DNA of 64,000 nt from Micromonospora tarapacensis (GTDB lineage Bacteria; Actinomycetota; Actinomycetes; Mycobacteriales; Micromonosporaceae), in NCBI RefSeq assembly GCF_019697375.1, contig NZ_JAHCDI010000004.1, forward strand, positions 3,273,324 to 3,337,323, in the 5' to 3' direction. This document shows, one piece after another, positions 6,870-15,541 of this stretch. A program made the translations under genes and the position numbers. Under the pieces are notes generated by a model, which saw only the letters and a list, made by a program, of their open reading frames with translations, searched no databases and was not told where the DNA came from. Numbering within the stretch: position 1 is the stretch's first letter; the number at the start of each line of letters is the position of its first letter.

Positions 6870-7481
6870 GTGGTGAACCATCCCGATGTCGACGCATGGG
6901 AGGCCTGGCATCCGAGCCGGCTTGCCGAACGCCTCCGCGACCTGCGAGTTCCCTGGTATGTCGCGGCCGGCTGGTCGGTAGATCTGTTCCGCGGCGAGCA
7001 GACCCGCGCCCACGAGGACCTGGAGATCGCGGTGCCGGCAGCGCATTTCGCCCTGCTGCCGCCGCTGTTCCCCGAGCTTGACTTCTGGGTGCCGGCGGGC
7101 GAGGGCGTACTGGTGCCGCTGACGCCCGAGACATTGGCCGGCGACTCTCACCAGACCTGGGCCTGGGACCGGGCGGCGGGCAGGTGGCGCTTCGACGTCT
7201 TCCGCGAGCCGCACGACGGGGACGTCTGGATCTGCCGCCGCGACGAGCAGCGGATTCGCCGACCGTACCGCGAGATCATCCGACGTACAGACGAGGGGAT
7301 CCCGTACCTGGCTATCGAGGCTGTGCTGCTGTTCAAGGCGAAGCACACGCGGGACAAGGACGAGGCTGATTTTATCGGTGTGCTTCCGCTGCTGTCCCCG
7401 GCGGAACGCGGCTGGCTGGACGCGACGCTCGGTCTGGTCCATCCGGACCATCCGTGGCGTGCCCAGCTGCGGCCGTGTTGA
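6870..7481 (+). CDS. Aminoglycoside-nucleotidyltransferase-like protein
   Basis: 203 aa from GTG 6870. It resembles the ANT(2'')-like nucleotidyltransferase fold found in many actinomycete proteins annotated as aminoglycoside adenylyltransferases. The motif AAGWSVDLFRGEQTRAHEDLEIAV provides the GW-x-D and acidic pair for metal and nucleotide. DRAAGRWRFDVF, RRPYREIIRR and LLFKAKHTRDKDEADF follow, the last being the usual kinase-like Lys-Ala-Lys-x(4)-K-D-x-D tail. It is a stand-alone passenger between IS remnants. Resistance activity is not shown by sequence; a housekeeping or orphan role is equally possible. Confidence 0.75.
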   Translation: MVNHPDVDAWEAWHPSRLAERLRDLRVPWYVAAGWSVDLFRGEQTRAHEDLEIAVPAAHFALLPPLFPELDFWVPAGEGVLVPLTPETLAGDSHQTWAWDRAAGRWRFDVFREPHDGDVWICRRDEQRIRRPYREIIRRTDEGIPYLAIEAVLLFKAKHTRDKDEADFIGVLPLLSPAERGWLDATLGLVHPDHPWRAQLRPC

Positions 7482-7592
7482 ACCACGAGGGACTTTGCCG
7501 GCTGTTCGCCTACCAGGTGCCGTGCCGGATCGGATATCGCTCCACGCGCGGCAGGCCGCCGGCTGCGCCGGAAACCCAGGGAAGGGGAACCC

Positions 7593-7691
7593 ATGATCAA
7601 CAACCTCGTCGACGCCCTGCAGCGTCGCTGGGAAACTACCCAACCCGAAGGCCCTGACACGGTCGTCCGCCGGCTACGCCCTCTCGCCTGA
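7593..7691 (+). CDS. Small hypothetical ORF (32 aa)
   Basis: ATG 7593 is preceded by GGAAGGGG at good spacing and encodes 32 residues beginning MINNLVDALQRRWETTQ. It may be the intact start of a longer gene lost to rearrangement, since it lies in IS debris. No family recognised. Confidence 0.3.
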   Translation: MINNLVDALQRRWETTQPEGPDTVVRRLRPLA

Positions 7692-8094
7692 CAGGTCAAG
7701 CCGGGTGAAGGCGGGGCTGTCAGGCCCGCCCTCGCCGTCTTCTGCCCGCAGTGCAGCCCACGACCGAGTTCATTTGCCACGACGCGCTCGCCATGCACAC
7801 CGGGAGAGGGACTGCGGACAGAGCGGGACCGGGCTGTTGACATCGGCGGGTGAGGGCCTCAAGTGTCGTGAAGCATAGAGGCCGCTGGCGAGGAGGTGTC
7901 CGCAGGACGCTGGGTCTCTTCCGGAGACCCCCAGCCCGAACGACGCATGCGACTCTCACCGCAGCCGCTGCCCACACCCGTTGGAGCAATGCTTGAAACC
8001 TGTGGATGGGCCTTGGGAGGCGTACCTTCCCAAGGAATCCGATCAAGGGATCAAGCAAGGCCCGCGCGCCAACGCGGGTCGGGAAGGTCGGGCG
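7692..8094. other. Unassigned IS-debris segment
   Basis: About 400 bp with no supported coding sequence. A GC-rich hairpin near 7911-7937 (GCTGGGTCTC, TTCC loop, GAGACCCCCAGC) is the only clear structure. It joins the 5'-truncated IS256 transposase directly, so it probably belongs to another broken element. Confidence 0.35.
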
Positions 8095-8842
8095 TGGACT
8101 ACGTGTACGTATGGGCCGACGGTATCCACGTCAACATTCGCCTGGACGAGGAGAAGCTGTGCGTGCTCGTCATGATCGGTGTCCGGGTTGACGGCACGAA
8201 GGAACTCATCGCCCTGACCGACGGCTACCGGGAGTCGACCGGGTCGTGGGCGGACCTGCTGCGTGACTGTGCCCGCCGCGGGATGCGCGCCCCGGTCCTG
8301 GCCGCCGGTGACGGCGCGCTGGGGTTCTGGACGGCGTTGCGGGAGGTGTTCCCCACCACCCGGGAGCAGCGCTGCTGGTTCCACAAGATCGGTAACGTGT
8401 TGTCGGCGCTGCCGAAGTCCGCCCACCCGGGCGCGAAGAAGGCCCTGGCCGAGATCTGGAACGCTGAGGACCGCGACCACGCCCGCCGTGCCGTGGCGGC
8501 GTTCAAGCTGGCCTACGGCGCCAAGTTCGTCAAGGCCGTCGCGAAGGTCACCGACGACCTCGACGAGCTGCTCGCGTTCTACGACTTCCCCGCCGAACAC
8601 TGGGTGCATCTGCGCACCACCAACCCGATCGAGTCGACCTTCGCCACCGTCCGGCACCGGACCAAGGTCACCAAAGGCCCTGGCTCGAAGGCCGCAGGCC
8701 TGGCCATGGCGTTCAAACTGATCGAGGCCGCCCAGGCCCGCTGGCGCGCGGTCAACGCCCCCACCTCGTCGCCCTGGTCCGCTCCGGGGCCAAATTCGAC
8801 TACGGCTTCTTGGTCGAGCGCGACGAGACCGTCGCAGCCTGA
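8095..8842 (+). pseudogene. IS256-family transposase, 5'-truncated and frameshifted
   Basis: Only the C-terminal two thirds of a mutator/IS256 transposase remain. Signatures are VDYVYVWADGIHVNIRL, GDGALGFWTALREVFP, QRCWFHKIGNVLSALPKSA, HWVHLRTTNPIESTFATVRHRTKVTKGPGS. One base appears to be missing in the C-run at about 8757-8762: the frame then shifts, and the expected ending HLVALVRSGAKFDYGFLVERDE continues in the other frame to a stop at 8842. The N-terminal domain and both inverted repeats are not found, so the element is dead. Confidence 0.85.
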
Positions 8843-9076
8843 TCACACGTCACCGAACGACACCGATTGACAATTGCTCCCGCCGCTCGCCTACCTGACT
8901 CCCGGCTCCTCCAAAGCGGGACATTGTCGCCGGCTTGGTATCGGCCACGCTCGCATTCAGCGGCTTCAACCAGACCCAGCGCCTGGCCGTCGCCGATGGC
9001 GGCCACCTGGTGATTCACCCCGCAATTGGCTAGGTTGCCCTCACCTTGGCCGATTCTCACAGGGGGAGTGGCAGCC

Positions 9077-10021
9077 GTGCGGCACGAGCACAAGACCTTC
9101 CAGGCGATCGAGGTCGGCGACGGCGGCGACGGGCGGTGGGCCGCCTACGCCCGGACCCTGTGGCAGGAGATGGAGGGCCTGCTGACCGAGGAGGGCCGGA
9201 CTCCGCAGGGCGCGGACCGTGTTCGGGCGCTGTTCCGTACGCACATGCCGGAACTGGTCCCGGTTCTGGACCGCCTGGCCGGCCAACTCGACCGGCCCGA
9301 GGCGGAAGCCTTCCTCACCCACGCGGCACTGCGGCCGTTCACCCAGTCCTGCACCCAGATCGGCCAGAACGGCACTCTGCTGCGCAACTATGACCTACGG
9401 CCCGATCAGTGCGAAGGGACCATCGTCTCCTCCTGCTTCCTGCGCCCCGTGATCGGGATGCAGGACATGCTGTGGGGCTTGCTGGACGGGATGAACGACG
9501 CCAGTCTCGCGGTCGCGCTCACCTGGGGCGGACGTTCCGCCTACGGACGCGGCTTCGCCATTCTCATCCTCGTGCGCTACCTGCTGGAGACGTGCGACAC
9601 CGTCGATGAGGCCGTCGACAGGCTGCGGTCCCTACCGGTCGCCGTCCCCCAGAACCTCACCCTCGTCGATCCCACCAAGGCGGTGACGGTGTTCGTGGGG
9701 CCGGATATGTCACCAACGGTGGCACCGGATGCCTGCGCCGCCAACCACCAGCACCTGCCGGTGACCGACGAGCAGGAACGGACCATGCGGACGCAGGAGC
9801 GGCTACGCGCCATCCGCGCCGCGGGCGCGGACGTGGCGGCGATGCTGAAGCCACCGCTATACCAATCCGTCGACGAGCACGGGTCAAGAACGCTCTACAC
9901 AGCCCACTACCGGCCCGTCGAAGGCCGTGTGACGTACTACTGGCCCGGCGAGTCCTGGCAACAGTCCTTCGACAACTTCACACCTGGATCCCGCACCGTG
10001 ACCTTGGGCCGGACCAGCTGA
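9077..10021 (+). CDS. C45-type Ntn-hydrolase / linear amide hydrolase-like protein
   Basis: 314 aa from GTG 9077 (GGGGGAG upstream); GTG 9068 is also possible. It resembles the acyl-CoA:6-aminopenicillanate acyltransferase/choloylglycine hydrolase group. Cys92 in FTQSCTQIGQNGTLLRNYDL would become the N-terminal nucleophile after self-cleavage between Ser91 and Cys92; the following RNYD and later LTWGGRSAYGRGFAILILVRYLLETCDTVDEAVDRL are group hallmarks. Members hydrolyse linear amide bonds or transfer acyl groups. No signal peptide is seen. It is flanked by transposase remnants on both sides, so it is likely acquired; the substrate is unknown. Confidence 0.75.
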   Translation: MRHEHKTFQAIEVGDGGDGRWAAYARTLWQEMEGLLTEEGRTPQGADRVRALFRTHMPELVPVLDRLAGQLDRPEAEAFLTHAALRPFTQSCTQIGQNGTLLRNYDLRPDQCEGTIVSSCFLRPVIGMQDMLWGLLDGMNDASLAVALTWGGRSAYGRGFAILILVRYLLETCDTVDEAVDRLRSLPVAVPQNLTLVDPTKAVTVFVGPDMSPTVAPDACAANHQHLPVTDEQERTMRTQERLRAIRAAGADVAAMLKPPLYQSVDEHGSRTLYTAHYRPVEGRVTYYWPGESWQQSFDNFTPGSRTVTLGRTS

Positions 10022-10199
10022 GAGGCTTCCCGGACCCCTGCTCACCCTGCATGAAAATCCTGCAAGAAACCTGATGTCACCCACCGCCGACAGGCCCTCC
10101 CTCGGCAGGGCGGTTGCGTAGTCGGTTGAGGGGTCTGTGAGCTGGGGTTTGGGTGGCTCTGCGGGTGGGGCCGGGTCCATGTAGGACGGGTGCGGCCCG

Positions 10200-10711
10200 T
10201 TGGTGATCATGGTGTTTGCGAAGACAACCGTGATCGAGAACAGGACGCACCCGCTGATGTCATCATCACTGACCGAGATCGTGCTGCCGCAGCGACCCCC
10301 GGGAATGCCGTGTCCGACTGACGTCACCGATGGTGATCGCCGGAGCCTGTTCGTCGCGTTGGCTTCGGTGGACGACCCGCGGGATCCGCGGGGCCGCAGG
10401 TATCCGCTGGTCAGCATCCTGGCGGCAGCGGTGTGCGCGGTGATCGCCGGAGCGTGCACGTTCGCCGCGGTCTGCGACTGGGTGCATCGCCGTCGACGGC
10501 AAGGTCGCCCGCGGTGCCCGGCTCGCCGACGGCAGGCAGGTCCATCTGCTGTCGGCGTACGACACCAGCACCGGCATCGTGCTCGCCCAGGTCCAGATCG
10601 CGGTGAAGTCGAATGAGATTCCCGCGTTCACGCCGCTGCTGCGCCAGGTCAAGACCGTGCTGGGCTCGCTGGAGGGCGTCCTGATCGTGGCGGACGCCCT
10701 GCACGCTCAGC
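10200..10711 (+). pseudogene. ISAs1-family transposase remnant with internal deletion
   Basis: The N-terminal piece LFVALASVDDPRDPRGRRYPLVSILAAAVCAVIAGACTF is the DDE_Tnp-associated domain of ISAs1 transposases. It jumps at about 10485 to a second frame holding AVDGKVARGARLADGRQVHLLSAYDTST, the DDE-domain start, then stops at LIVADALHAQ. Roughly the middle and the last half are missing. The 3' side is cut by the IS21-like fragment. Confidence 0.75.
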
Positions 10712-10840
10712 CAGGTACTTCTTCACCGTCCGCCAGTTCAGGCCCGTCTCACGAGCAATCTCCGAAACACTCGCACCAGCCTCGTGCAACGCCCGGAACC
10801 GACGCACATCCAGCCAACGCCGCTCATCCAACGCCCCCAC
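10712..10840 (-). pseudogene. IS21-type IstA N-terminal fragment
   Basis: On the minus strand, RRWLDVRRFRALHEAGASVSEIARETGLNWRTVKKYL is the DNA-binding N-terminus of an IS21-family transposase. It ends after about 43 residues, where the ISAs1 remnant begins. The two fragments are in opposite orientation and abut at about 10711. Confidence 0.65.
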
Positions 10841-11349
10841 CGCCAGCCGCCCACGCCGGTCCGATCACGACCCGAGCAGCCTCACCCTCAGTCACCCACT
10901 GGCAACGGACAAACAGTGCGCACCTCTGCAAGATCAGCGTACCTAGCTCTGCACTCCAGGCCGTACCCCGACACGAGTCCGCCAGCGGCCCCGCATCGGT
11001 ACTCTGCTCCTCGCGGTTTCCGCCGCTTGGAGTCCTCCCTCTCGCCGCCGGTCACCCGACGGACGGTGTCGGGGTCCGCCTTCACACGTTCCATACGAGA
11101 GCCTGGACCGGGCTCATGCTGCCTATATGCCGGACACCACCTGGGCAGTAAGCGGATATCCCCCAGGCTCATCCCGAGACTCACCTCCGGCCTCGGTTTC
11201 GATGTCATCTGACTGAGTTTCGACACGTCAACGGCAGAGGACTCAACGTTCATCGCTCATCTTCCCGGTCCATACCTGACGCGATCACGCCGCGCCTTTT
11301 CCAACGACGCTCAGGACGACGGTCTTCAGCCAACGCCCCTCGTGGTGGT
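10841..11349. other. Unassigned segment between IS21 fragment and DUF6346-like remnant
   Basis: No coding region can be supported on either strand; the long open frames here have no recognisable content. It probably consists of element ends and decayed sequence. Confidence 0.4.
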
Positions 11350-11883
11350 TTGAAGCCTGCTTCCGCAAGCCGGCTCCGGAGGGCCAAACAACCTCCATCT
11401 CCCATACAGCACCGCAGTCCACGAGGCCGCCATCCATGTTTGCCTCGCATTTCCGCGTTCGTGTTCGCAAGAGGTGATCTCAACAAGGGTGGGAACGCTG
11501 ATCGGGATGACACGGGCATCGCGTCCATATCATGGTATGGATTCGGCTATTGGTGGTCCTGTACCGTGCAGGTGAAGATGGATGACGGGAGGATGCTCGA
11601 AATCGAGACCGAGGGATCTATTATCCGCCCCGGCGACCACAATGCTCCGATTGTGGAGTCCTGCCAGAAAAACCGGCCGGCGAAGTGTGTATACACGCAG
11701 CCTGGAAACTTTGCCCTAGCCTTCGGTGTGCGGCTGCTGGGAATGGTAAGGGCGGCGGTGGTGGTGGTTATCGGTACTGCGGCAGCGATTGCCGTCGCGA
11801 TATTCGCTCTTATCGGAGGGCGTCGAGGGGATGCTAAGACTGGAGAAGGCCACGGTTGGGATATTGTGCTAGAGATGGCGTAA
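11350..11883 (+). pseudogene. DUF6346-like membrane protein, N-terminus lost
   Basis: The recognisable portion starts at about residue 50 (TGIASISWYGFGYWWSCTVQVKMDDGR) and includes CVYTQPGNFALAFGVRLLG and a hydrophobic helix (AAVVVVIGTAAAIAVAIFALIG) near the C-terminus. It resembles actinomycete proteins annotated DUF6346. An N-terminal membrane helix would normally precede the domain; here the upstream frame is junk-like and no good start exists, so the 5' end was probably replaced by rearrangement. Base composition is less GC-rich than the flanks. Function unknown. Confidence 0.5.
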
Positions 11884-11909
11884 GACGTTTGGGGCCACCG
11901 GGAGGCTAG

Positions 11910-12407
11910 ATGCAGGTAAATATCAGCAAGGTGATTGAGGGGAGGCTGATTGCCGACGGTTGTGAGGTGGTCAAGGAAGAGCTTTGCGGTGACACCGTAA
12001 CGTTTGGCTATACGCCTGAGTATAGATGGCTGTCTCGGATACACGTCCTTGCTGCTGTGGTGAACAGGCAGGCGGTGGCTGAGGTGGATGTCCGGAACTT
12101 CACCCTTGAGGTATTGGGGGTGGCCGATGGTATGGGCTGGAGGAACGGTCTCCAGTCGGGCGTACTGGTGATGCCGCTGATGGTGGCGTCTGTTATCGGG
12201 GACGAAATACCCGCCATGATGTCTCGACCGTTTCGCCTCGGGATTGCTGGTTTCGCGGCTCTGGCTCAACCTGCTGTCATAGATGCAAAGACTGGTCAGG
12301 TCTACACGTATCGCGGACGTCGCGTTATGGGCTACATTTTTTCGAAATTGATTAGTGATAAAGTCCAGCTCTATTTGGCTGAACTGATCGAGGACCCGAA
12401 GCTCTGA
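11910..12407 (+). CDS. Hypothetical protein, partner of the DUF6346-like gene
   Basis: 165 aa; the ATG at 11910 lies 26 nt after the preceding gene, with GGGAGG upstream. It starts MQVNISKVIEGRLIADGCEVV and ends AELIEDPKL. It is soluble by appearance except for a weakly hydrophobic patch (GVLVMPLMVASVIGDEIP). Codon use is lower in GC than average here (for example ATT, AAA, TTT), suggesting transfer. I do not recognise the family; the neighbour suggests a two-gene unit. Confidence 0.6.
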   Translation: MQVNISKVIEGRLIADGCEVVKEELCGDTVTFGYTPEYRWLSRIHVLAAVVNRQAVAEVDVRNFTLEVLGVADGMGWRNGLQSGVLVMPLMVASVIGDEIPAMMSRPFRLGIAGFAALAQPAVIDAKTGQVYTYRGRRVMGYIFSKLISDKVQLYLAELIEDPKL

Positions 12408-12588
12408 GCCTCGATCCACCGACGCGGTTTGTCTTGAGCAGGGTTGAATAGTTTCGGTATTGGGCGGTTTCGGAGCAGGTCGAGATCGCCGATGACGTGG
12501 TCGGCTTGCTCCGGATGCGGTTGTTCGGGGTGAGGCGGGGTTCGTGGCCTGTGGTCGGGCCGCTTGATGTCAGGTGGGTCTACCGTGG

Positions 12589-13635
12589 TCAGCCGGGTGC
12601 GGTGTGGGCTGCGGTGAACAGGTTCTCGAACGCGGTCTGCCAGGGCCAGTGCTGCGGTAGGTGCAGGTGGGTGGTGCGGGCGCGGTGCGCAAGGCGGGCG
12701 GCGAGGTTGATGATCCGGGTTCGGATGGTGGCGGGACGGGCGGTGGCGTAGGGGCCGGCGGCGAGGTGCCCGCTGGCGCGGGTGAGGTTGTGAGCGATGG
12801 CGGCGCAGGTCAGCCAGGCGTCGTTGGCGTTGAACCGGCCGGACGGCAGGTGCGCGAGTGGCCCGCCGATCAGATCCGCGTTGACCTGCTCGATGATTGC
12901 GTGGGCCCGGTGTTCGAGCAGGTCATGGGTGGCGCCGGCGCCGTCGACCCGGATCAGGATCTTACGTCGGTAGGCTACGGGCAGTTGCGCGATCGCCTCG
13001 CCCAGCACGCGGATGTGGTCGGTGACGGTGTTCGAGCCGGCGTTGCCCGGGCGCAGCAGCATGGCCAGGCTTTCGGTGGTGTTCGCGCACCACGCGCCGA
13101 GCGGGTGGAACCCGAAACCGCGTTTGAACATAGCCGCCGCGTTCTCCTTGTCACTGTGGGCGGTGATCAGGGTCGCGTCCAGATCGATGACCACCCACCC
13201 GGTCAGCACCTTCCCCGCGACCGCCAACCACGGGAAACCCTGCGGCCGGCGGGCGAGCAGGGCCCAGACCCGTGCCCTCACCTTCGCCCGCGCTTTGGCG
13301 ATCTGACCGAGGGTGGTTTCGTCGAGGCCGGTCAGGGTGCGGCGCACGGTCGCCTCCGACGGCGGGTCGGCGAACACCAACACCTGGCGGGCGAGCAGCC
13401 GGATGTCGGACATGCTGGTAGCGCCGAGCACGATCGAGGTCGCCAGGCAGATCAGGACGGTGCCCCGGTCCCACCACCCCGGGCCCTTGCCGCGGGGCAG
13501 GACCTTGTTCAACCCGCTGGTCAGGCCGGTGCGGTCCGCGCACCGCCGCAGCAGGATCGCGCCTGCGTGCCCGACCAAACCCTTGCCGCCCGGGGCGACC
13601 TGCAACCGCTGATCCCAACCGCTATTCTTACTCAC
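12589..13635 (-). pseudogene. IS1380-family transposase with in-frame internal deletion
   Basis: The 348-codon frame is open, but about 100 residues shorter than usual IS1380 transposases. The N-terminal two thirds (GLNKVLPRGKGPGWWDRGTVL, WVVIDLDATLITAHSDKENAA, GFGFHPLGAWCANTTESLA, KILIRVDGAGATHDLLEH) jump straight to the C-terminal RAHAIIEQVNADLIGGPLAHLPSGRFNANDAWLT. The DDE catalytic core between is missing, so no activity is expected. The element seems to extend from roughly 12420 to 13720; inverted repeats could not be fixed by eye. Confidence 0.8.
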
Positions 13636-13766
13636 CTGAAGGGTGCACCCGATTCTGCTGTGGACTTGATCTAGACACTCAAATCCTTGCAGGTCAGGCG
13701 CACCCTTCTCTCGTCACCCTCGATGCATCAATTCCGCTCTGAACGGGCGAGGCCGGGGGCGTGTCG

Positions 13767-14435
13767 TCAGGACGTCGCCGACCCGGTCGCCAACTGCCTG
13801 GTCTGCTGTGCCGCCCATTGGGCGGCTGCCGCGGCGACCGGGATCGTCGGGTCCACCAACCACGCGGCCTCGAGGCCGTAGCAGAAAGCGATGATCTCCA
13901 TTGCCTTGAGCTGCGGGTCGATGTCCTCCCGCATCTCGCCGCGCTCTTGTGCGGACCGCAGGGTCGCTGTCACGCGGTCGATCGTTGTTCGGTAGCCATC
14001 GACCAGCCGCGGGTGGAGGTCGGTGTCGGGGCTGACGTTTTCGCCGAGGACGACGGTGTTCATGCCGAGCAGGCTGGCCACCTTGCCGTCGTGCTGGCTG
14101 GGCCAGGTGGCCATGTGCCTGGCGATGATGTTGACGATCTTGATGCCGGGGTCGGGTCCGTCGCCCCACAGCCACTCCTCGGAGAAGGCCAGGTGGCGAT
14201 CCATGACGGCGTTGAGCAGGGCCTCCTTGCTGCGGAAGTGATAGAGCAGCCCGGTCTGTGACACGCCGGCCTCGGCCGCGATGTCGGCGAGGCTGGTGCC
14301 GCGCGCTCCGTTGCGGGCGATGAATCGTACGGCGACGTCGACGATGCGGTCCCGTGTCTCCAGGCCCTTCGCCGAGGTCCTGGGCTTCTGGGCAGGGGAC
14401 ACGGTTGATCTCCTCGCGATGGTCGGGACGGTCAT
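13767..14435 (-). CDS. TetR-family transcriptional regulator
   Basis: 222 aa from ATG 14435; an upstream in-frame TTG at 14441 is less likely. The N-terminal HTH is GLETRDRIVDVAVRFIARNGARGTSLADIAAEAGVSQTGLLYHFRSKEALLNAVM. The C-terminal ligand domain is ordinary. It is divergent from the esterase/ABC-transporter operon, with two palindromes in the 92-bp gap, one only 17 nt from its own start, implying autorepression and control of the operon. TATGCT 5 nt before the ATG suggests a nearly leaderless transcript. The ligand is probably the transported or hydrolysed compound. Confidence 0.9.
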   Translation of the reverse strand: MTVPTIARRSTVSPAQKPRTSAKGLETRDRIVDVAVRFIARNGARGTSLADIAAEAGVSQTGLLYHFRSKEALLNAVMDRHLAFSEEWLWGDGPDPGIKIVNIIARHMATWPSQHDGKVASLLGMNTVVLGENVSPDTDLHPRLVDGYRTTIDRVTATLRSAQERGEMREDIDPQLKAMEIIAFCYGLEAAWLVDPTIPVAAAAAQWAAQQTRQLATGSATS

Positions 14436-14451
14436 CGCCAAGCATAGACAA

Positions 14452-14502
14452 ACCGACTGAGTACTCGGTAGCTTTTACGAAACAGACTGAGTACTCAGTC
14501 TG
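14452..14502. promoter_or_regulatory. Two TetR operators, 30 bp apart
   Basis: Site 1 (14452-14469) ACCGACTGAGTACTCGGT and site 2 (14483-14502) CAGACTGAGTACTCAGTCTG share the core ACTGAGTACTC. Site 2 is a perfect 20-bp palindrome. The centres are exactly 30 bp apart, near three helical turns, so two dimers would lie on one face of the DNA. They sit between tetR and the esterase gene. Confidence 0.85.
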
Positions 14503-14527
14503 AAACAGTGGCGAGAGGCACGATCGA

Positions 14528-15541
14528 ATGAGTGCAGCTTTCCGGCGAGGAACCCCGGCCGTCCGCGAGGAAGACACTCCGCTGCGGCCGCACGAGCAGG
14601 TGCAGGCCTTCCTGGACAGCTCCGGATCATCACCCGACCCGTGGGCCGCCGACATCGCGGCCGTGCGGGCGGACGCACGCGCGAAGGTCCTGGCCGTGAC
14701 TGGCGAGCCGGCGCCGGTGGCCTCTGTCGAGTCGGTTGACGCGGACGGCGTACCGGCTCGGCTCTATCTGCCCACGGGCGCGGAACAGGAGGTGCTGGTC
14801 TGGGCGCACGGCGGCGGCTGGATTCACGGAGACCTCGACACCGCCGAGGGGATCGCCCGGGCACTCGCGAACCGGGCCGCGTGCGGGGTCCTGTCCATCG
14901 ACTACCGGCTCGCGCCCGAGCACCCGTTTCCCGCCGGCTTTGACGACACTTGGACGGCCGTCACCTGGGCACGCCACAACTTCGGCAGCGTGGCTGTCGG
15001 TGGGGACAGTTCGGGCGGCAATCTCGCCGCGGCGGCCGCGCTCAAAGCACGTGATGAAGGCGTTCGGTTAGCCGCCCAACTCCTCGTCTACCCGGTACTC
15101 GACAGCGTCGAGAACACCGACTACAAGGTCGCGTTCCGGCGCCGGTACGAGACCTTCGCGGGCCAGTCGGGTTTCGGCTCCAACAGCTACCGTCGGCTCC
15201 AGTACATCTGGGCGACGTACGTTCCCGACCCAGCACAACGCAAGGCGTCGTATGTATCCCCGCTGCACGCTGAACCTGTGCGCGGTGTCGCGCCTGCGAC
15301 GATCATCACGGCCGAACACGATTTCCTCCGCCGCGAGGCCGAGGACTACGCCCGGCGTCTGGAGGCGGCCGGCGTGCCGGTCGAGCTGACCGAGTACGCG
15401 GGGCAGATTCATGGCTTCTTCGAGATGTTCGCCGTGATGACCGACGCGCATCACGCCGTTGGCAAGGCTGGCGACGCCGTACGCCGCGCGTTCCAGTCAA
15501 CCCACACCATCGAGCTTAAGGACTTCTCGTGCGATCGCTGA
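14528..15541 (+). CDS. Alpha/beta hydrolase, hormone-sensitive-lipase type esterase
   Basis: 337 aa, cytosolic (no signal peptide). Oxyanion motif HGGGW is in VLVWAHGGGWIHGD; nucleophile Ser is in VGGDSSGGNLAAAAALK; the acid is in TAEHDFLRREAEDY and the His in YAGQIHGFFEMF. It is an HSL-family carboxylesterase. It is the first gene of an operon with a sugar-type ABC importer; the binding-protein gene starts 13 nt before this stop. It may deacylate an imported ester or acylated glycoside. Expression should be set by the adjacent TetR. Confidence 0.88.
   Translation: MSAAFRRGTPAVREEDTPLRPHEQVQAFLDSSGSSPDPWAADIAAVRADARAKVLAVTGEPAPVASVESVDADGVPARLYLPTGAEQEVLVWAHGGGWIHGDLDTAEGIARALANRAACGVLSIDYRLAPEHPFPAGFDDTWTAVTWARHNFGSVAVGGDSSGGNLAAAAALKARDEGVRLAAQLLVYPVLDSVENTDYKVAFRRRYETFAGQSGFGSNSYRRLQYIWATYVPDPAQRKASYVSPLHAEPVRGVAPATIITAEHDFLRREAEDYARRLEAAGVPVELTEYAGQIHGFFEMFAVMTDAHHAVGKAGDAVRRAFQSTHTIELKDFSCDR

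Noticed and set aside
10888..11349. Open frames suggestive of another element between IS21 and DUF6346-like remnants
   Set aside because: No catalytic or structural motif of a transposase or reverse transcriptase could be identified.
12661..13674. Long plus-strand open frame opposite the IS1380 transposase
   Set aside because: Biased Gly/Val/Arg content, no family pattern, and exactly antisense to a recognisable transposase: a GC-driven shadow.
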